Source: Fervidobacterium_A thailandense (GTDB lineage Bacteria > Thermotogota > Thermotogae > Thermotogales > Fervidobacteriaceae). Taken from it: 64,000 nucleotides of DNA. The DNA is taken from NCBI RefSeq assembly GCF_041505935.1, contig NZ_CP140110.1. The stretch is one strand, 5' to 3'. A program made the translations under genes and the position numbers. The notes under the pieces are model-generated. The model worked only from the letters and a program-made list of their open reading frames with translations. It ran no database searches and was not told the origin of the DNA. Shown one piece after another: positions 1 to 9,039 of the stretch. Every line of letters starts with the position of its first letter. Within the stretch, counting starts at the first letter, position 1.

Positions 1-1602
1 AACTTTGGTGGTGTAAACTCCCATTCCACCTGTTGGACCGTAGGGTACGTAACTAACGTAATACATATCCTCCCCGACAATGGTGAAATCCATCAAAACA
101 GTATCGGTGGCAAGTCTGTAAAATTTTCTTTCATTCAGGTCGAAGTAATAAGGAATTACGTAATCTCCCTCCACACGAGAAAACAGCACACCGTCTTTCC
201 AAGCCTTGACGTACGGTCCCTTCATGTTCGGATCATCTATTCGTGCAACCTCGCTTCTCTTTTCAGGATCAACGAATATTATCTTATTATCGAGTGTTAA
301 CAAAACAAGAAACTCCCCAGCACACTCCATATACCTCACATAACCGTTGTATTCGAAGATCGATTCTGGAGAATCAACCCGCTCTTTGATTAAAGTCTTC
401 AACTTCTTTGTGTCAAAGACTGCGTAGTAAACTTTTCCAGTCTTAACCGCAAAAGCACTGATGTCACCACGTGCAAGCAACCTATTTTTCGTCAAATCCC
501 AAACTTGATTCTCAACACGTCCCAACTGCACAGACTTCACAAGTGCGTACCGAGTATTACCGTCGAACTTGAGGTCTATTGCGGAAATAGGCTTGGAACC
601 AGTGGATTTACCACTTCTTGGATCAACAAAAACCACCTCGTTGAACGTTACTCCCAGATACGAAGTAACCGGCCCAAAACTTTCAACCATCAAGGCTAAC
701 TTGCCATCAGTTTCGGGTTTCCCAACATAATCTACTTTCATAAAGGATGCGTTGTCTTGTTTGTACACCAATTTATCATTTCGGTACCTTAATTTAGTGA
801 GAGACATAATCCAGTCGGTGTAGAGTTCCGAAAATTTCTTTCCAAAAACTTCCTCGTACGGGTCTTTGAGTTCAACGTTCAAAATAGCCTGCAAGCTCGC
901 AAGTTGAGTTGTTAGTTCGAAGAACTTTCTCATCTTATCAGGCCCATACGTCTCCACAAGGTACTTGTAGAACCCGGCGGTAAAGTTATAGTACAACAAT
1001 CCTCCACGATAATCGTCCTCAGGCATGATCTCTTTGTAGGTAAAACTCGGGAAGTTTGGTAACGAGTAGTAATAAAGGGCATTTGACATGAACGGGTTAT
1101 TAAGCCTGCCCGAGGCAAGTGAAAAGTTACTCTCAGCGAAAACCGTCGGTCCCTCGATGTACTGACTGTTCAACTGCGGGTAAAAAGGAATACCAGTAAG
1201 TACGGTTATGATTCTTGACAAAACGTCCTGATACGTCAAATGACACATATGTGTGAACTCGTGAATCAGCAAATATGTGTACCAATCTTCAAGTGGTAAG
1301 TAGAAATGAATCCAACTCTCCGGTGGCCAAACGTACAGCACTATCGTTCTGTGAAACAACGGATTCGTGTACCCGTTACTTACAGTGCCCTTCTCTTGCA
1401 GAACGATATTTATCCGGCCTGGATCGTTGCCGATCATCTCCACTATCGGTTTCCGGATCGTTTCGAATATATTTCCCACGAGGACCGCCACATCGAAATA
1501 CCCTTCTGGATAAACCACATCCGCATGCTCGAAATGAAGAACTCCGGCGAAACTTAAAACAAAGAAAACAATCAAACACAAAACTCCCATCCTATACACC
1601 AC
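1..1602 (-). CDS. Secreted HEXXH zinc metalloprotease-like protein, 3' end cut by window
   Basis: This is the start and first 534 codons of a protein that runs off the left edge. The N-terminus has a hydrophobic signal segment (GVLCLIVFFVLSFAG), so it is probably exported. Around residue 120 it has HEFTH, the HEXXH zinc motif, and about 40 residues later FAES, a possible third ligand Glu as in gluzincins. The remainder, rich in short beta-type segments, may be a propeller, which is inference. GTG at 1602 is chosen because GGAG lies 8 nt upstream; an ATG at 1590 is the alternative. It begins 6 nt after the GGDEF gene, so it is the last visible gene of the c-di-GMP operon. The substrate is unknown. 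Confidence 0.7.
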   Translation of the reverse strand, partial: MVYRMGVLCLIVFFVLSFAGVLHFEHADVVYPEGYFDVAVLVGNIFETIRKPIVEMIGNDPGRINIVLQEKGTVSNGYTNPLFHRTIVLYVWPPESWIHFYLPLEDWYTYLLIHEFTHMCHLTYQDVLSRIITVLTGIPFYPQLNSQYIEGPTVFAESNFSLASGRLNNPFMSNALYYYSLPNFPSFTYKEIMPEDDYRGGLLYYNFTAGFYKYLVETYGPDKMRKFFELTTQLASLQAILNVELKDPYEEVFGKKFSELYTDWIMSLTKLRYRNDKLVYKQDNASFMKVDYVGKPETDGKLALMVESFGPVTSYLGVTFNEVVFVDPRSGKSTGSKPISAIDLKFDGNTRYALVKSVQLGRVENQVWDLTKNRLLARGDISAFAVKTGKVYYAVFDTKKLKTLIKERVDSPESIFEYNGYVRYMECAGEFLVLLTLDNKIIFVDPEKRSEVARIDDPNMKGPYVKAWKDGVLFSRVEGDYVIPYYFDLNERKFYRLATDTVLMDFTIVGEDMYYVSYVPYGPTGGMGVYTTKV

Positions 1603-1607
1603 AGTAA

Positions 1608-2561
1608 TCACTCCTTGTCGTCTTTTTGTTCAAACAATTCAGCATTGCGTCCCTTTAGCCGCTTATGTTCGTACATTTTCTTATCAATAGCATCGATTAT
1701 ATCTTCTGGCTTTAAGTGGTCTTTGAACTCTTCTGAAGATAGGATACCAAATGAAAAACTGATACCCTCACCCTGACACTTTTTCAATATTCTCTGCATC
1801 ACCTTTTGTGCTTTAAAAGTGTCGGCTTGTGACAAAATCACCACAAATTCATCACCGCCGTACCTGATGATTTTATCCTCTCCCTCCCTCAAACTGCCCT
1901 CCATGATATTTACGAACCTCTTTAAGATGAAATCCCCATAAGCGTGACCATATGTATCGTTAAGCTTTTTAAAGTTGTCCAAATCACAAAACACAACGCT
2001 AAATACCGAACCATAGCGTCTCGCTTTTGCTATCTCGGCTTTTAGATAATCGTCCAAGTACCTTCTATTGTACGCACCTGTCAGCGGATCGTGAAGTGCC
2101 ATTTCTTCGATTTCTCTGTTTTTCCTTATCAGCATACGGTTCATAACCGCAAGTTGTTTTACAATCTCAGCAAGTTGTTCTGCCAGTAACGATTGTTGTT
2201 CCCGAAGTTCCGCAATCTCTTTAGCGTTCTGCCGAATCATGTCCGTTTGTGCAGAAATTATGTTTGACAACTCTGCAACGACATCGCTGTGTCGGAGAAC
2301 GATGATTAATTTCTCTTTGTTGGGCAACACAACTCCGAGAACGCTGAGCAAAATGAACTCGTCCAAATAGTTTAAAACTACCTCAGTATAATATACTCTT
2401 TCTACAGGGAGGTTCAGCAGTAGATGCGCAAACTTTGGGTCTTCGAAAGCTAACCTCGGAACTTGCTGTGCCCACTCCGGCTGTTCGATGCCCGCTAAAG
2501 GAACAAGCTGCCCGTCCTCGTGCATGAAAATCGCTATACCTTCAAAGAACGCTCGCATCAT
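1608..2561 (-). CDS. GGDEF diguanylate cyclase
   Basis: A 317-residue predicted cytoplasmic diguanylate cyclase that would make c-di-GMP from two GTP. An N-terminal region of about 110 residues of unknown type is followed by a coiled coil (about 110-150) and a C-terminal GGDEF domain with IRYGGDEFVVI. The inhibitory I-site expected before GGDEF reads EGED rather than RxxD, so product inhibition may be weak. It overlaps the upstream B12-binding gene by 4 nt (ATGA), so the two are translationally coupled. With the EAL gene upstream, the operon holds both synthesis and breakdown of c-di-GMP. Confidence 0.9.
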   Translation of the reverse strand: MMRAFFEGIAIFMHEDGQLVPLAGIEQPEWAQQVPRLAFEDPKFAHLLLNLPVERVYYTEVVLNYLDEFILLSVLGVVLPNKEKLIIVLRHSDVVAELSNIISAQTDMIRQNAKEIAELREQQSLLAEQLAEIVKQLAVMNRMLIRKNREIEEMALHDPLTGAYNRRYLDDYLKAEIAKARRYGSVFSVVFCDLDNFKKLNDTYGHAYGDFILKRFVNIMEGSLREGEDKIIRYGGDEFVVILSQADTFKAQKVMQRILKKCQGEGISFSFGILSSEEFKDHLKPEDIIDAIDKKMYEHKRLKGRNAELFEQKDDKE

Positions 2562-3583
2562 CTCTCGACACTACCCTTCTCCAGAATCTTTCGAACCTCC
2601 CCCACCCCTTCCCTGAGTCCGGTTGCCGCGAGTACTTTAACACCAGGTAAATCGATTCCCAACAGCACTCTCGCACCTTGACCACCCACAATGATTGGCA
2701 ACGATGGTTTAAAGCTCTTTATTGCTCTGATCATTTCCAACACTTCCAGAAGTCTCGTTCCCAACGTCACAGATATACAAATCAAAGTAACTCGTTGATT
2801 TTGAAGATAACTTCCAAGCTCAGTCTCAGGAGTGTCCGCCCCCAAGAAATCCACGTTGAATCCGTCAAGTTCAAGGGCATCGGCAAACATGCGCGCACCA
2901 ATCGCGTGACGTTCGCTTCGAGGACAGGTGACCAGTACTTTGGGACCCTTCACGTTTAATGGAACGAATCGACCGTACAACTCGGACATTATAAACTCTA
3001 TCACCGCACTCGAATAATGCTCGACGACAATTGAAAGCCTATTCGTCTGCCAAAGGTATCCTATTTCCCAAAGCGAAGGGGTAAAAATGTTCTCGTAAAT
3101 GTCGATAAGATTCATACCACCATCAATCATGCGACGTACGAGATCATAGGCACCGGATTTGTCAAAAGAGAGCAAAGCGTTCAAAAATGTCTCCTGGTAT
3201 TTTTTAAACCGTTCATCCTTAAAACCTTCGTCAATACCACTTCGACGACCGTACTGCTTTTCGAATTTTTTCAATTTTCTGGTAGCCTGACTTAGCGTCT
3301 TTTGGATCGCTCGCTTCTCTCCCGCAAGTTTTTTCGAGGATTCCGTACAGAACTTCTCTATAAAATTTAGCACCTCTCCGTGATCTTGCCCTCGTGCATT
3401 GAAATAAATGTACAACCATTCCAGCATTTTTTCCAGTAGATCCGAGCCAACAAAAGCCGATATCATCGCACTTTCAAACATCATCTTGACAATCTCGGAA
3501 ATGGTAGAACGTTCAACAGATGTTTTCGCGTTAGAGAAATAATTAATGTTGCGGTTCAAAAAATCAGCAAATTCATGTTGCAA
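2558..3583 (-). CDS. Cobalamin (B12)-binding domain protein, probable sensor
   Basis: 341 residues. The C-terminal half is a Rossmann-type B12-binding domain: KVLVTCPRSERHAIGARMF carries the His and Gly of the DxHxxG-type cobalamin loop (here ERHAIG), and IIVGGQGARV is the later GG motif. The middle (about 130-210) resembles the helical cap (B12-binding_2) of methionine synthase and CarH-type regulators. The first 110 residues are helical and unrecognised. There is no visible HTH or enzyme domain. Lying between EAL and GGDEF genes, it may feed a cobalamin or light/redox signal into c-di-GMP turnover; that is inference. Confidence 0.75.
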   Translation of the reverse strand: MQHEFADFLNRNINYFSNAKTSVERSTISEIVKMMFESAMISAFVGSDLLEKMLEWLYIYFNARGQDHGEVLNFIEKFCTESSKKLAGEKRAIQKTLSQATRKLKKFEKQYGRRSGIDEGFKDERFKKYQETFLNALLSFDKSGAYDLVRRMIDGGMNLIDIYENIFTPSLWEIGYLWQTNRLSIVVEHYSSAVIEFIMSELYGRFVPLNVKGPKVLVTCPRSERHAIGARMFADALELDGFNVDFLGADTPETELGSYLQNQRVTLICISVTLGTRLLEVLEMIRAIKSFKPSLPIIVGGQGARVLLGIDLPGVKVLAATGLREGVGEVRKILEKGSVER

Positions 3584-3643
3584 CTCTTCCAGCAGTCCAA
3601 ACCTATTGAAAAAAGTCGTTCACAAGCATCACCACCTAACTTT

Positions 3644-4708
3644 TCAAATGTTCACAACCCTCACCGGTTCCGGTGTCGGTTTTCCAAACAAATAGCCTTG
3701 TGCAAGATCCACTTTGTCCTTGATGAAATCAAATTCCTCGAGTGTCTCCACTCCTTCAGCCAAAACACCAATTCCGGAATCACGTGCTATTTTTACTAAA
3801 GCTTCCAAAACAGCACTCTTTACCTTATCTTCGTGCACATTCCGTATTATTTCCCGGTCGATCTTTATGATATCCGGCTTTAGCTCAACGATAACGTTCA
3901 AGTTCGAGTACCCGCTTCCAACGTCATCCAAAGCCACACGGAATCCCTTGCTCCTATAATAGTCGAGGATACTCTTAAGATGCCTTAAATCTTCAACTTT
4001 CTCACTCTCAACAACCTCGAAAACAAGGTTCTTCGGATCAAGATGAAGCTGTGTAGCCCACTCGACGGTGTCTTTGAGACAAAACTGTGGATCATAAATT
4101 GCTGTAGGCGTGAAATTGATGAAAATCATGTAGTTGTTCAATTTCTTTACCGCCGCCATTTTGACAGCAACCTCGCGGCACGCACGATCAAGGTAAAAAA
4201 GCGTATCGGTTTTCTTAGCACTCTCGAATAACTGGCTCGGAGGAACTATCGAACCGTCCTTTCCAACCCCACGTGCCAAAAGTTCGAACCCCACAACCTT
4301 GTGCTTCCTAACATCGATAACGGGCTGGAAATACACCGTTAACCGGCCATCGGAGAGCATTTCGAGGTATTCCTCTGCTTCAACCAAAGCTGTCCACGTA
4401 CTCAGTGGTTTGAGGGACTTGAACGCGGAAATGGTTAGAGGTACGTTTCTGTCAAGCACCACGCAATGTATATCGTTATATTCGACGTTTGAAAAAATGC
4501 CAGAATTCGTAAGTTTGGCAATAAAAGATTTTAAACTCTCGACCTCGAATCCCAAAAATTCACCTTCGTCTAAGAACTCACACCCATGCTCTCTCAGAAA
4601 GTTCTTAAACTTCTCTTTAATAACGTCCAGAGGAAAAACGCAGAACAACTGTTTCGGCTCGTCCGCAACATATGGTAAAACTTGACACCTTTGGCAGCGC
4701 TCGGCCAT
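3644..4708 (-). CDS. EAL-domain c-di-GMP phosphodiesterase
   Basis: 354 residues. The EAL signature is present as FELLARG (ExLxR), with NFTP, EVVESE, ALDDVGSGYSNL, IIKIDR and LAEGVE, and QGYLFGKPTPEP at the end, so the metal and catalytic residues appear intact. The first 25 residues contain a CxxC pair and a later Cys (MAERCQRC...), possibly a small metal site. The start at 4708 is chosen because GGGGGTGAT lies just upstream. The longer reading from 4756 would begin inside the likely -10 box. It is the first gene of the four-gene minus-strand operon. Confidence 0.88.
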   Translation of the reverse strand: MAERCQRCQVLPYVADEPKQLFCVFPLDVIKEKFKNFLREHGCEFLDEGEFLGFEVESLKSFIAKLTNSGIFSNVEYNDIHCVVLDRNVPLTISAFKSLKPLSTWTALVEAEEYLEMLSDGRLTVYFQPVIDVRKHKVVGFELLARGVGKDGSIVPPSQLFESAKKTDTLFYLDRACREVAVKMAAVKKLNNYMIFINFTPTAIYDPQFCLKDTVEWATQLHLDPKNLVFEVVESEKVEDLRHLKSILDYYRSKGFRVALDDVGSGYSNLNVIVELKPDIIKIDREIIRNVHEDKVKSAVLEALVKIARDSGIGVLAEGVETLEEFDFIKDKVDLAQGYLFGKPTPEPVRVVNI

Positions 4709-4754
4709 TCCTATCACCCCCAAATAAGGACAAAACTGTAAGACTCTCACTAAC

Positions 4755-4781
4755 ATTATACCACGTCAACGAATCCATCAA
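4755..4781 (-). promoter_or_regulatory. Probable sigma-A promoter of EAL operon
   Basis: On the minus strand TATAAT (4755-4760) is preceded by TTGATG (4776-4781) with a short 15-nt spacer. It lies about 45 nt upstream of the chosen start at 4708. Confidence 0.5.
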
Positions 4782-4787
4782 TTCAGA

Positions 4788-4817
4788 TTCAAAGGGTTAT
4801 AAGTTACATGGTAAAAT
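4788..4817 (+). promoter_or_regulatory. Possible promoter of serine dehydratase genes
   Basis: TTCAAA (4788-4793), an 18-nt gap and TAAAAT (4812-4817), followed by AGGAGG ahead of the ATG at 4858. It is divergent from the EAL promoter. Confidence 0.4.
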
Positions 4818-4857
4818 ATTTTAGTAATGCAACGAAAGCATCAGGAGGTATCCCTCT

Positions 4858-5529
4858 ATGGGACTTTTAGAAGTTGCCGGGCCGGTGATGGTAGGACCCT
4901 CAAGTTCGCACACGCTGGGTGCGCTGAAAATTGCGCGGTTCGTTTACAAGCTGATGGGAATTCCACAGGAAGTCACGTTCGTGCTACACGGTTCGTTCGC
5001 GCTCACCTATAAAGGTCACGGAACTGACAGAGCTTTGCTTGCCGGAATCGTCGGATTAAAACCGGATGATACCAGAGTAAAAGATGCTTTCAACATAGCC
5101 CAATCGCAGGGTTTGAAGTTTAGTATTGAGATATCCGACCTTGGTGATGTTCATCCCAATACCGTACTCGTGAAAGCTAAGCGTGGGGCAATCTACAACG
5201 AAGTGCGTGGTTCATCCATTGGTGGTGGCGCAATAAAGATAAATCAGATAAACGGTGTAGATTGCGACCTCAGTGGTGAGTTTCCAACACTTGTAATCCT
5301 CAACAAAGACCTGCCGGGCGCGTTAAGGGGTATTCTCGAGTGCATCACGTACAACATAGCTAACGTCTACCTGAGACGTGTGAACGCTCTCGAGGGACTT
5401 GCGCTAACGATTATCGAGCTGGATTCGAATGTTGATGATGAAACGCTCGAAAGGTTACGCGCAAACAAATACGTGCTCGAAATTTACAACGTAAAAAGTG
5501 AAGAAGGTGAGGACGTTGGTGTTCAGTGA
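4858..5529 (+). CDS. sdaAB: L-serine dehydratase, beta subunit (iron-sulfur type)
   Basis: 223 residues. With the alpha subunit it deaminates L-serine to pyruvate and ammonia using a [4Fe-4S] cluster. The family signature VGPSSSHTLGALKIARF is at the N-terminus, and an ACT-like C-terminal part (about 150-215) follows. AGGAGG sits upstream of the ATG. The two-subunit form is the arrangement of Firmicutes and Thermotogae. It overlaps the alpha-subunit gene. It fits the amino-acid-fermenting character of the window. Confidence 0.95.
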   Translation: MGLLEVAGPVMVGPSSSHTLGALKIARFVYKLMGIPQEVTFVLHGSFALTYKGHGTDRALLAGIVGLKPDDTRVKDAFNIAQSQGLKFSIEISDLGDVHPNTVLVKAKRGAIYNEVRGSSIGGGAIKINQINGVDCDLSGEFPTLVILNKDLPGALRGILECITYNIANVYLRRVNALEGLALTIIELDSNVDDETLERLRANKYVLEIYNVKSEEGEDVGVQ

Positions 5530-6394
5530 TTTGCTCACAATTTGGCGTAACACCGGCCTTGAATTCAGTGAAATCATCCTTGCACAAGAGATGATGGAAA
5601 CTGGTAGGGATCCTGTCATCGTAAAACAGGCGTTAAAACGTTTAATGATGGTCATGCTCGAAGAGGCTGAGAGGAACTTTGGAAAGTCGTTCGAAACGTT
5701 AACCGGCCTGACGGGTAAAAACGCTTCAAAAATGTACATGTCAAAGCCCAGGGTTCTAAGCGAATTCAACTGGGTTGCCACGGTCACGGCACTCTCGATG
5801 GCAGAGTCAAATGCCGCGATGGGGAGGATAGTGGCTTGTCCGACGGCTGGTTCATGCGGTGTTATGCCCGGAATGTTGTACGCACTAAAAAGCGTAGAAA
5901 AAGCTAACGACGAAGACCTACTCAGAGCATTCGTTGTTGCTTCGGGAGTCGGAAACGTGGTCGCGAAAAAGGCCACTCTCTCGGGTGCCGCAGGTGGTTG
6001 CCAAGCGGAAATCGGAACAGCCACCGCGATGGCCGCTGCATTGATGACGTATTATTTCTCGCAGAACCCAGAAGCCGTTGGTCATGCTTCAGCTTTGGCT
6101 CTTAAGTCTTTGATGGGACTCGTGTGTGATCCCGTTGGTGGCTTTGTGGAAGTTCCTTGTGTTAAACGAAATGCGAGTGCTGTGAACGTTGCTATAGCAT
6201 GCGCTGAGATGGCCTTAGCGGGGATCGAGAGTGCTATTCCTTTCGACGAAGTTGTTGAAGCCATGTACCACGTTGGAAGGTCCCTTCCTGAATCGTTGAG
6301 GGAGACAGGTCTTGGTGGCATAGCGGCAACGCGAACTGCTCAAAAACTTGTTGAAAGTATTCACAAAAATTTGAACAGTGGTTCTGAAACTTAA
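5519..6394 (+). CDS. sdaAA: L-serine dehydratase, alpha subunit
   Basis: 291 residues, the iron-sulfur catalytic subunit. It carries CPTAGSCGVMPG and later CDPVGGFVEVPC, whose Cys residues are the expected cluster ligands. The open frame extends to a GTG at 5498, but GTG at 5519 has GGTGAGG 6 nt upstream and is preferred. It then overlaps the beta gene by 11 nt, indicating coupled translation. Confidence 0.93.
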   Translation: MFSDLLTIWRNTGLEFSEIILAQEMMETGRDPVIVKQALKRLMMVMLEEAERNFGKSFETLTGLTGKNASKMYMSKPRVLSEFNWVATVTALSMAESNAAMGRIVACPTAGSCGVMPGMLYALKSVEKANDEDLLRAFVVASGVGNVVAKKATLSGAAGGCQAEIGTATAMAAALMTYYFSQNPEAVGHASALALKSLMGLVCDPVGGFVEVPCVKRNASAVNVAIACAEMALAGIESAIPFDEVVEAMYHVGRSLPESLRETGLGGIAATRTAQKLVESIHKNLNSGSET

Positions 6395-6444
6395 AATTTT
6401 TCTCCATTCTTGTATATGCTGATTATTCTAAATTCGAATGTTTG

Positions 6445-6473
6445 TTGCTAACACACAAACCGGTTGGTAAAAT
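6445..6473 (+). promoter_or_regulatory. Promoter of hutU
   Basis: TTGCTA (6445-6450), an exact 17-nt spacer and TAAAAT (6468-6473), about 38 nt upstream of the hutU start. It makes hutU a separate unit from the serine dehydratase genes. Confidence 0.6.
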
Positions 6474-6510
6474 CAATATAACGGAACGCTTACATTTGGG
6501 AGGTCTTAGT

Positions 6511-8163
6511 ATGGCCGAGGTAATTCGTGCACCGAGGGGAACGCAATTAACGTGTAAGTCCTGGCAGACAGAAGCTGCTATGCGAATGCTGATGAACAAT
6601 CTTGATCCTGAAGTTGCTCGCGATCCGGCAAACCTCATCGTCTACGGTGGAAAAGGTAAGGCTGCACGTAACTGGGAATGCTTCTACAAGATCGTCGAAA
6701 CGCTCAAGGTACTTGAAAATGACGAAACCCTCCTCATCCAAAGCGGAAAACCCGTAGCTGTTTGGAAAACTCACGAGTGGGCCCCAAGGGTCCTTATAGC
6801 CAACTCGAATCTCGTGCCAAAATGGGCTACGTGGGAGTACTTCAACGAACTCGAAGCACGTGGTTTGATTATGTACGGTCAGATGACCGCTGGGAGCTGG
6901 ATCTACATCGGTACACAGGGCATCCTTCAGGGCACGTACGAAACATTCTACGCAGTTGCAAAAAAGTACTTCGGTGGAACACTGCGCGGTAAACTCGTCT
7001 TAACAGCCGGACTTGGTGAAATGGGCGGAGCCCAACCACTGGCTGTAACAATGAACGATGGAGTTGCTATTTGTGTTGAGGTTGACAAGAGAATGATTGA
7101 TAGGCGTTTGCAGACCGGTTACCTCGATACGTGGACCGATAGCTTGGACGAAGCACTGAAGATGGCGAAGGAGGCAATGAAAGAAGGTAGGCCGTTGTCC
7201 ATAGGTTTACTTGGAAACGCAGCGGAAGTGCATCCTGAGCTTGTGAGACGTGGTATCATCCCGGACGTGGTCACTGACCAGACAGCTGCGCACGACCCGT
7301 TGAACGGTTACGTGCCCGCCGGTATACCTTTCGACGAAGCACTTAAACTGAGAAAGGAAAACCCACAAAAGTACCTCGAGATGGTTTACGATAGTGTCGT
7401 GAAACACGTCGAGGCAATCCTTGAGATGCAAAGGCAAGGTGCCAAGGTTTTCGAGTACGGGAACAACATCAGACGTCTTGCTCAAGAGCACGGAGTTAAG
7501 GACGCGTTCAACATCCCTGGTTATGTTCCTGAGTACATCAGGGACCTCTTCTGCGAAGGTAAAGGCCCGTTCAGGTGGGTGGCACTCTCTGGAAATCCCG
7601 AGGACATCTACAAAACGGATCAAAAGGTCATCGAACTCTTTGGGGAAGATGAACACATACGCAAGTGGATCGAGATGGCTCAAAAGAAAGTAAAATGGCA
7701 AGGCCTTCCGGCGAGGATTTGCTGGCTCGGTCAAGGTCAGCGTGCGGAAATGGGACTTGCGATGAACGAGATGGTCAGAAAGGGTGAACTTGAGGCACCG
7801 ATCGTCATCGGAAGGGACCACCACGATACTGGTTCGGTAGCAAGTCCGTACAGGGAGACGGAAGCAATGAAAGACGGTAGTGACGCAATTGCCGACTGGC
7901 CGTTACTTAATGCAATGCTCAACGTTGCAAGCGGTGCCACCTGGGTCTCGATTCACCACGGTGGTGGTGTTGGAATAGGTTACTCAATACACGCTGGTGT
8001 CGTCATCGTTGCCGATGGAACGGACCTTGCACGTCAGAAACTCGAGCGAGTTCTCACAAACGATGTTGGTATGGGTGTTGTAAGACACGCAGATGCAGGC
8101 TACGAAATAGCTATACAAACTGCAAAGAAACATGGAATTAGAATGCCGATGCTGAAGGATTGA
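6511..8163 (+). CDS. hutU: Urocanate hydratase
   Basis: 551 residues, the usual urocanase length. It converts urocanate to imidazolonepropionate in histidine breakdown, using tightly bound NAD+. The family N-terminus (RAPRGTQLTCKSW), the glycine-rich NAD region (TAGLGEMGGAQP) and the C-terminal HHGGGVGIGYSIHAG are present. The start at ATG 6511 is supported by GGGAGG 7 nt upstream; the reading frame is open further upstream without a ribosome site. No hutH, hutI or hutG lies nearby, so the rest of the pathway must be elsewhere. Confidence 0.96.
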   Translation: MAEVIRAPRGTQLTCKSWQTEAAMRMLMNNLDPEVARDPANLIVYGGKGKAARNWECFYKIVETLKVLENDETLLIQSGKPVAVWKTHEWAPRVLIANSNLVPKWATWEYFNELEARGLIMYGQMTAGSWIYIGTQGILQGTYETFYAVAKKYFGGTLRGKLVLTAGLGEMGGAQPLAVTMNDGVAICVEVDKRMIDRRLQTGYLDTWTDSLDEALKMAKEAMKEGRPLSIGLLGNAAEVHPELVRRGIIPDVVTDQTAAHDPLNGYVPAGIPFDEALKLRKENPQKYLEMVYDSVVKHVEAILEMQRQGAKVFEYGNNIRRLAQEHGVKDAFNIPGYVPEYIRDLFCEGKGPFRWVALSGNPEDIYKTDQKVIELFGEDEHIRKWIEMAQKKVKWQGLPARICWLGQGQRAEMGLAMNEMVRKGELEAPIVIGRDHHDTGSVASPYRETEAMKDGSDAIADWPLLNAMLNVASGATWVSIHHGGGVGIGYSIHAGVVIVADGTDLARQKLERVLTNDVGMGVVRHADAGYEIAIQTAKKHGIRMPMLKD

Positions 8164-8241
8164 AAGACAGTTCGTTATTTTAGTTCAAAAAGCGAGGAGT
8201 GTGGGGAAAAACTGTACATAGGGCCGAGTAAGTACAGAATT

Positions 8242-9006
8242 TTGGAGAGTATTGATTTCGATAATTCCGAACTTCTGGAATTTCTTGAGAGTAAAAAGGA
8301 GCGGTTGGATGTATATCACAGACATGTAGCGGTTGTAACCTGTTCTCCCAATCCGAATCAGGAGCATAAAACCGCTCCTTTCTTTTTGAACTTCCTGACG
8401 ACACCTCTCGGGGATAAGGTCGTTGGCCTTTCAATCTCCAACCCTCTTCAGCGTTCACCGGTGATTTACAAACTCCAGGAGCTGAAAAACCATGAAATCT
8501 ACTCAAACACATTCGAACAGCTCTTCAAGGGAAACACGTGCAACGTGCAATGCGGAATCCTCAAATTACCTCTCAAAACACGCTTTGTCGCACTCGCTGG
8601 AAGTAGTGGTTTTCTCGAGAAGGAAATCTTCAGCGAAAAGGTGCTCGGCCACGAAGCATTTTCGTTTGCTCAGAAGGTTGACGACAATATCATCGAACGG
8701 ATCGAACGGTACAAGTTCGGGAACTTTGGAAAGTGTATCACCGTGATAACCGACGATGGTATATATTTCTTTGTTGTGGACAAAACCGTTCGAGACGAAC
8801 ATCGTGCACTTTTTTCGGAAATAGTTTCTTTGTTAAGAAAAAAACACAACCTTGACGCGGCAAAGTACTACCCAATCCAGGAGAGGATAATAGGTTCATT
8901 TGTTCTTGACTTCAACACTATCTTCTCCGAAGAACCTTTCCTTAAAGTTTCCCAGCTGATGGAGGAATACGAAAGGATAAAGATGTTTATTACCCAGTAC
9001 CTTTGA
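8242..9006 (+). CDS. Hypothetical protein, family not recognised
   Basis: About 254 residues, soluble, no signal peptide or membrane segment. The opening (residues 1-35) is acidic; TCSPNPNQEHKTAPF and a long charged C-terminal helix are visible, but no known motif. The start is uncertain: the first start-like codon after the in-frame region is TTG 8242 without a clear ribosome site, while a GAGGAG lies at 8194-8199. It follows hutU by 78 nt and precedes the S41-like gene by about 30 nt, so it may share a transcript with them. Confidence 0.55.
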   Translation: MESIDFDNSELLEFLESKKERLDVYHRHVAVVTCSPNPNQEHKTAPFFLNFLTTPLGDKVVGLSISNPLQRSPVIYKLQELKNHEIYSNTFEQLFKGNTCNVQCGILKLPLKTRFVALAGSSGFLEKEIFSEKVLGHEAFSFAQKVDDNIIERIERYKFGNFGKCITVITDDGIYFFVVDKTVRDEHRALFSEIVSLLRKKHNLDAAKYYPIQERIIGSFVLDFNTIFSEEPFLKVSQLMEEYERIKMFITQYL

Positions 9007-9039
9007 CAAAAACCGATAGGATAGATAGGGGTGAACGCT

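Noticed and set aside
1275..1607. Plus-strand frames over the metalloprotease start
   Set aside because: They overlap the strongly supported minus-strand gene and show no ribosome site or family likeness.
7207..7824. Long minus-strand frame inside hutU
   Set aside because: It is a shadow of the conserved urocanase reading frame.
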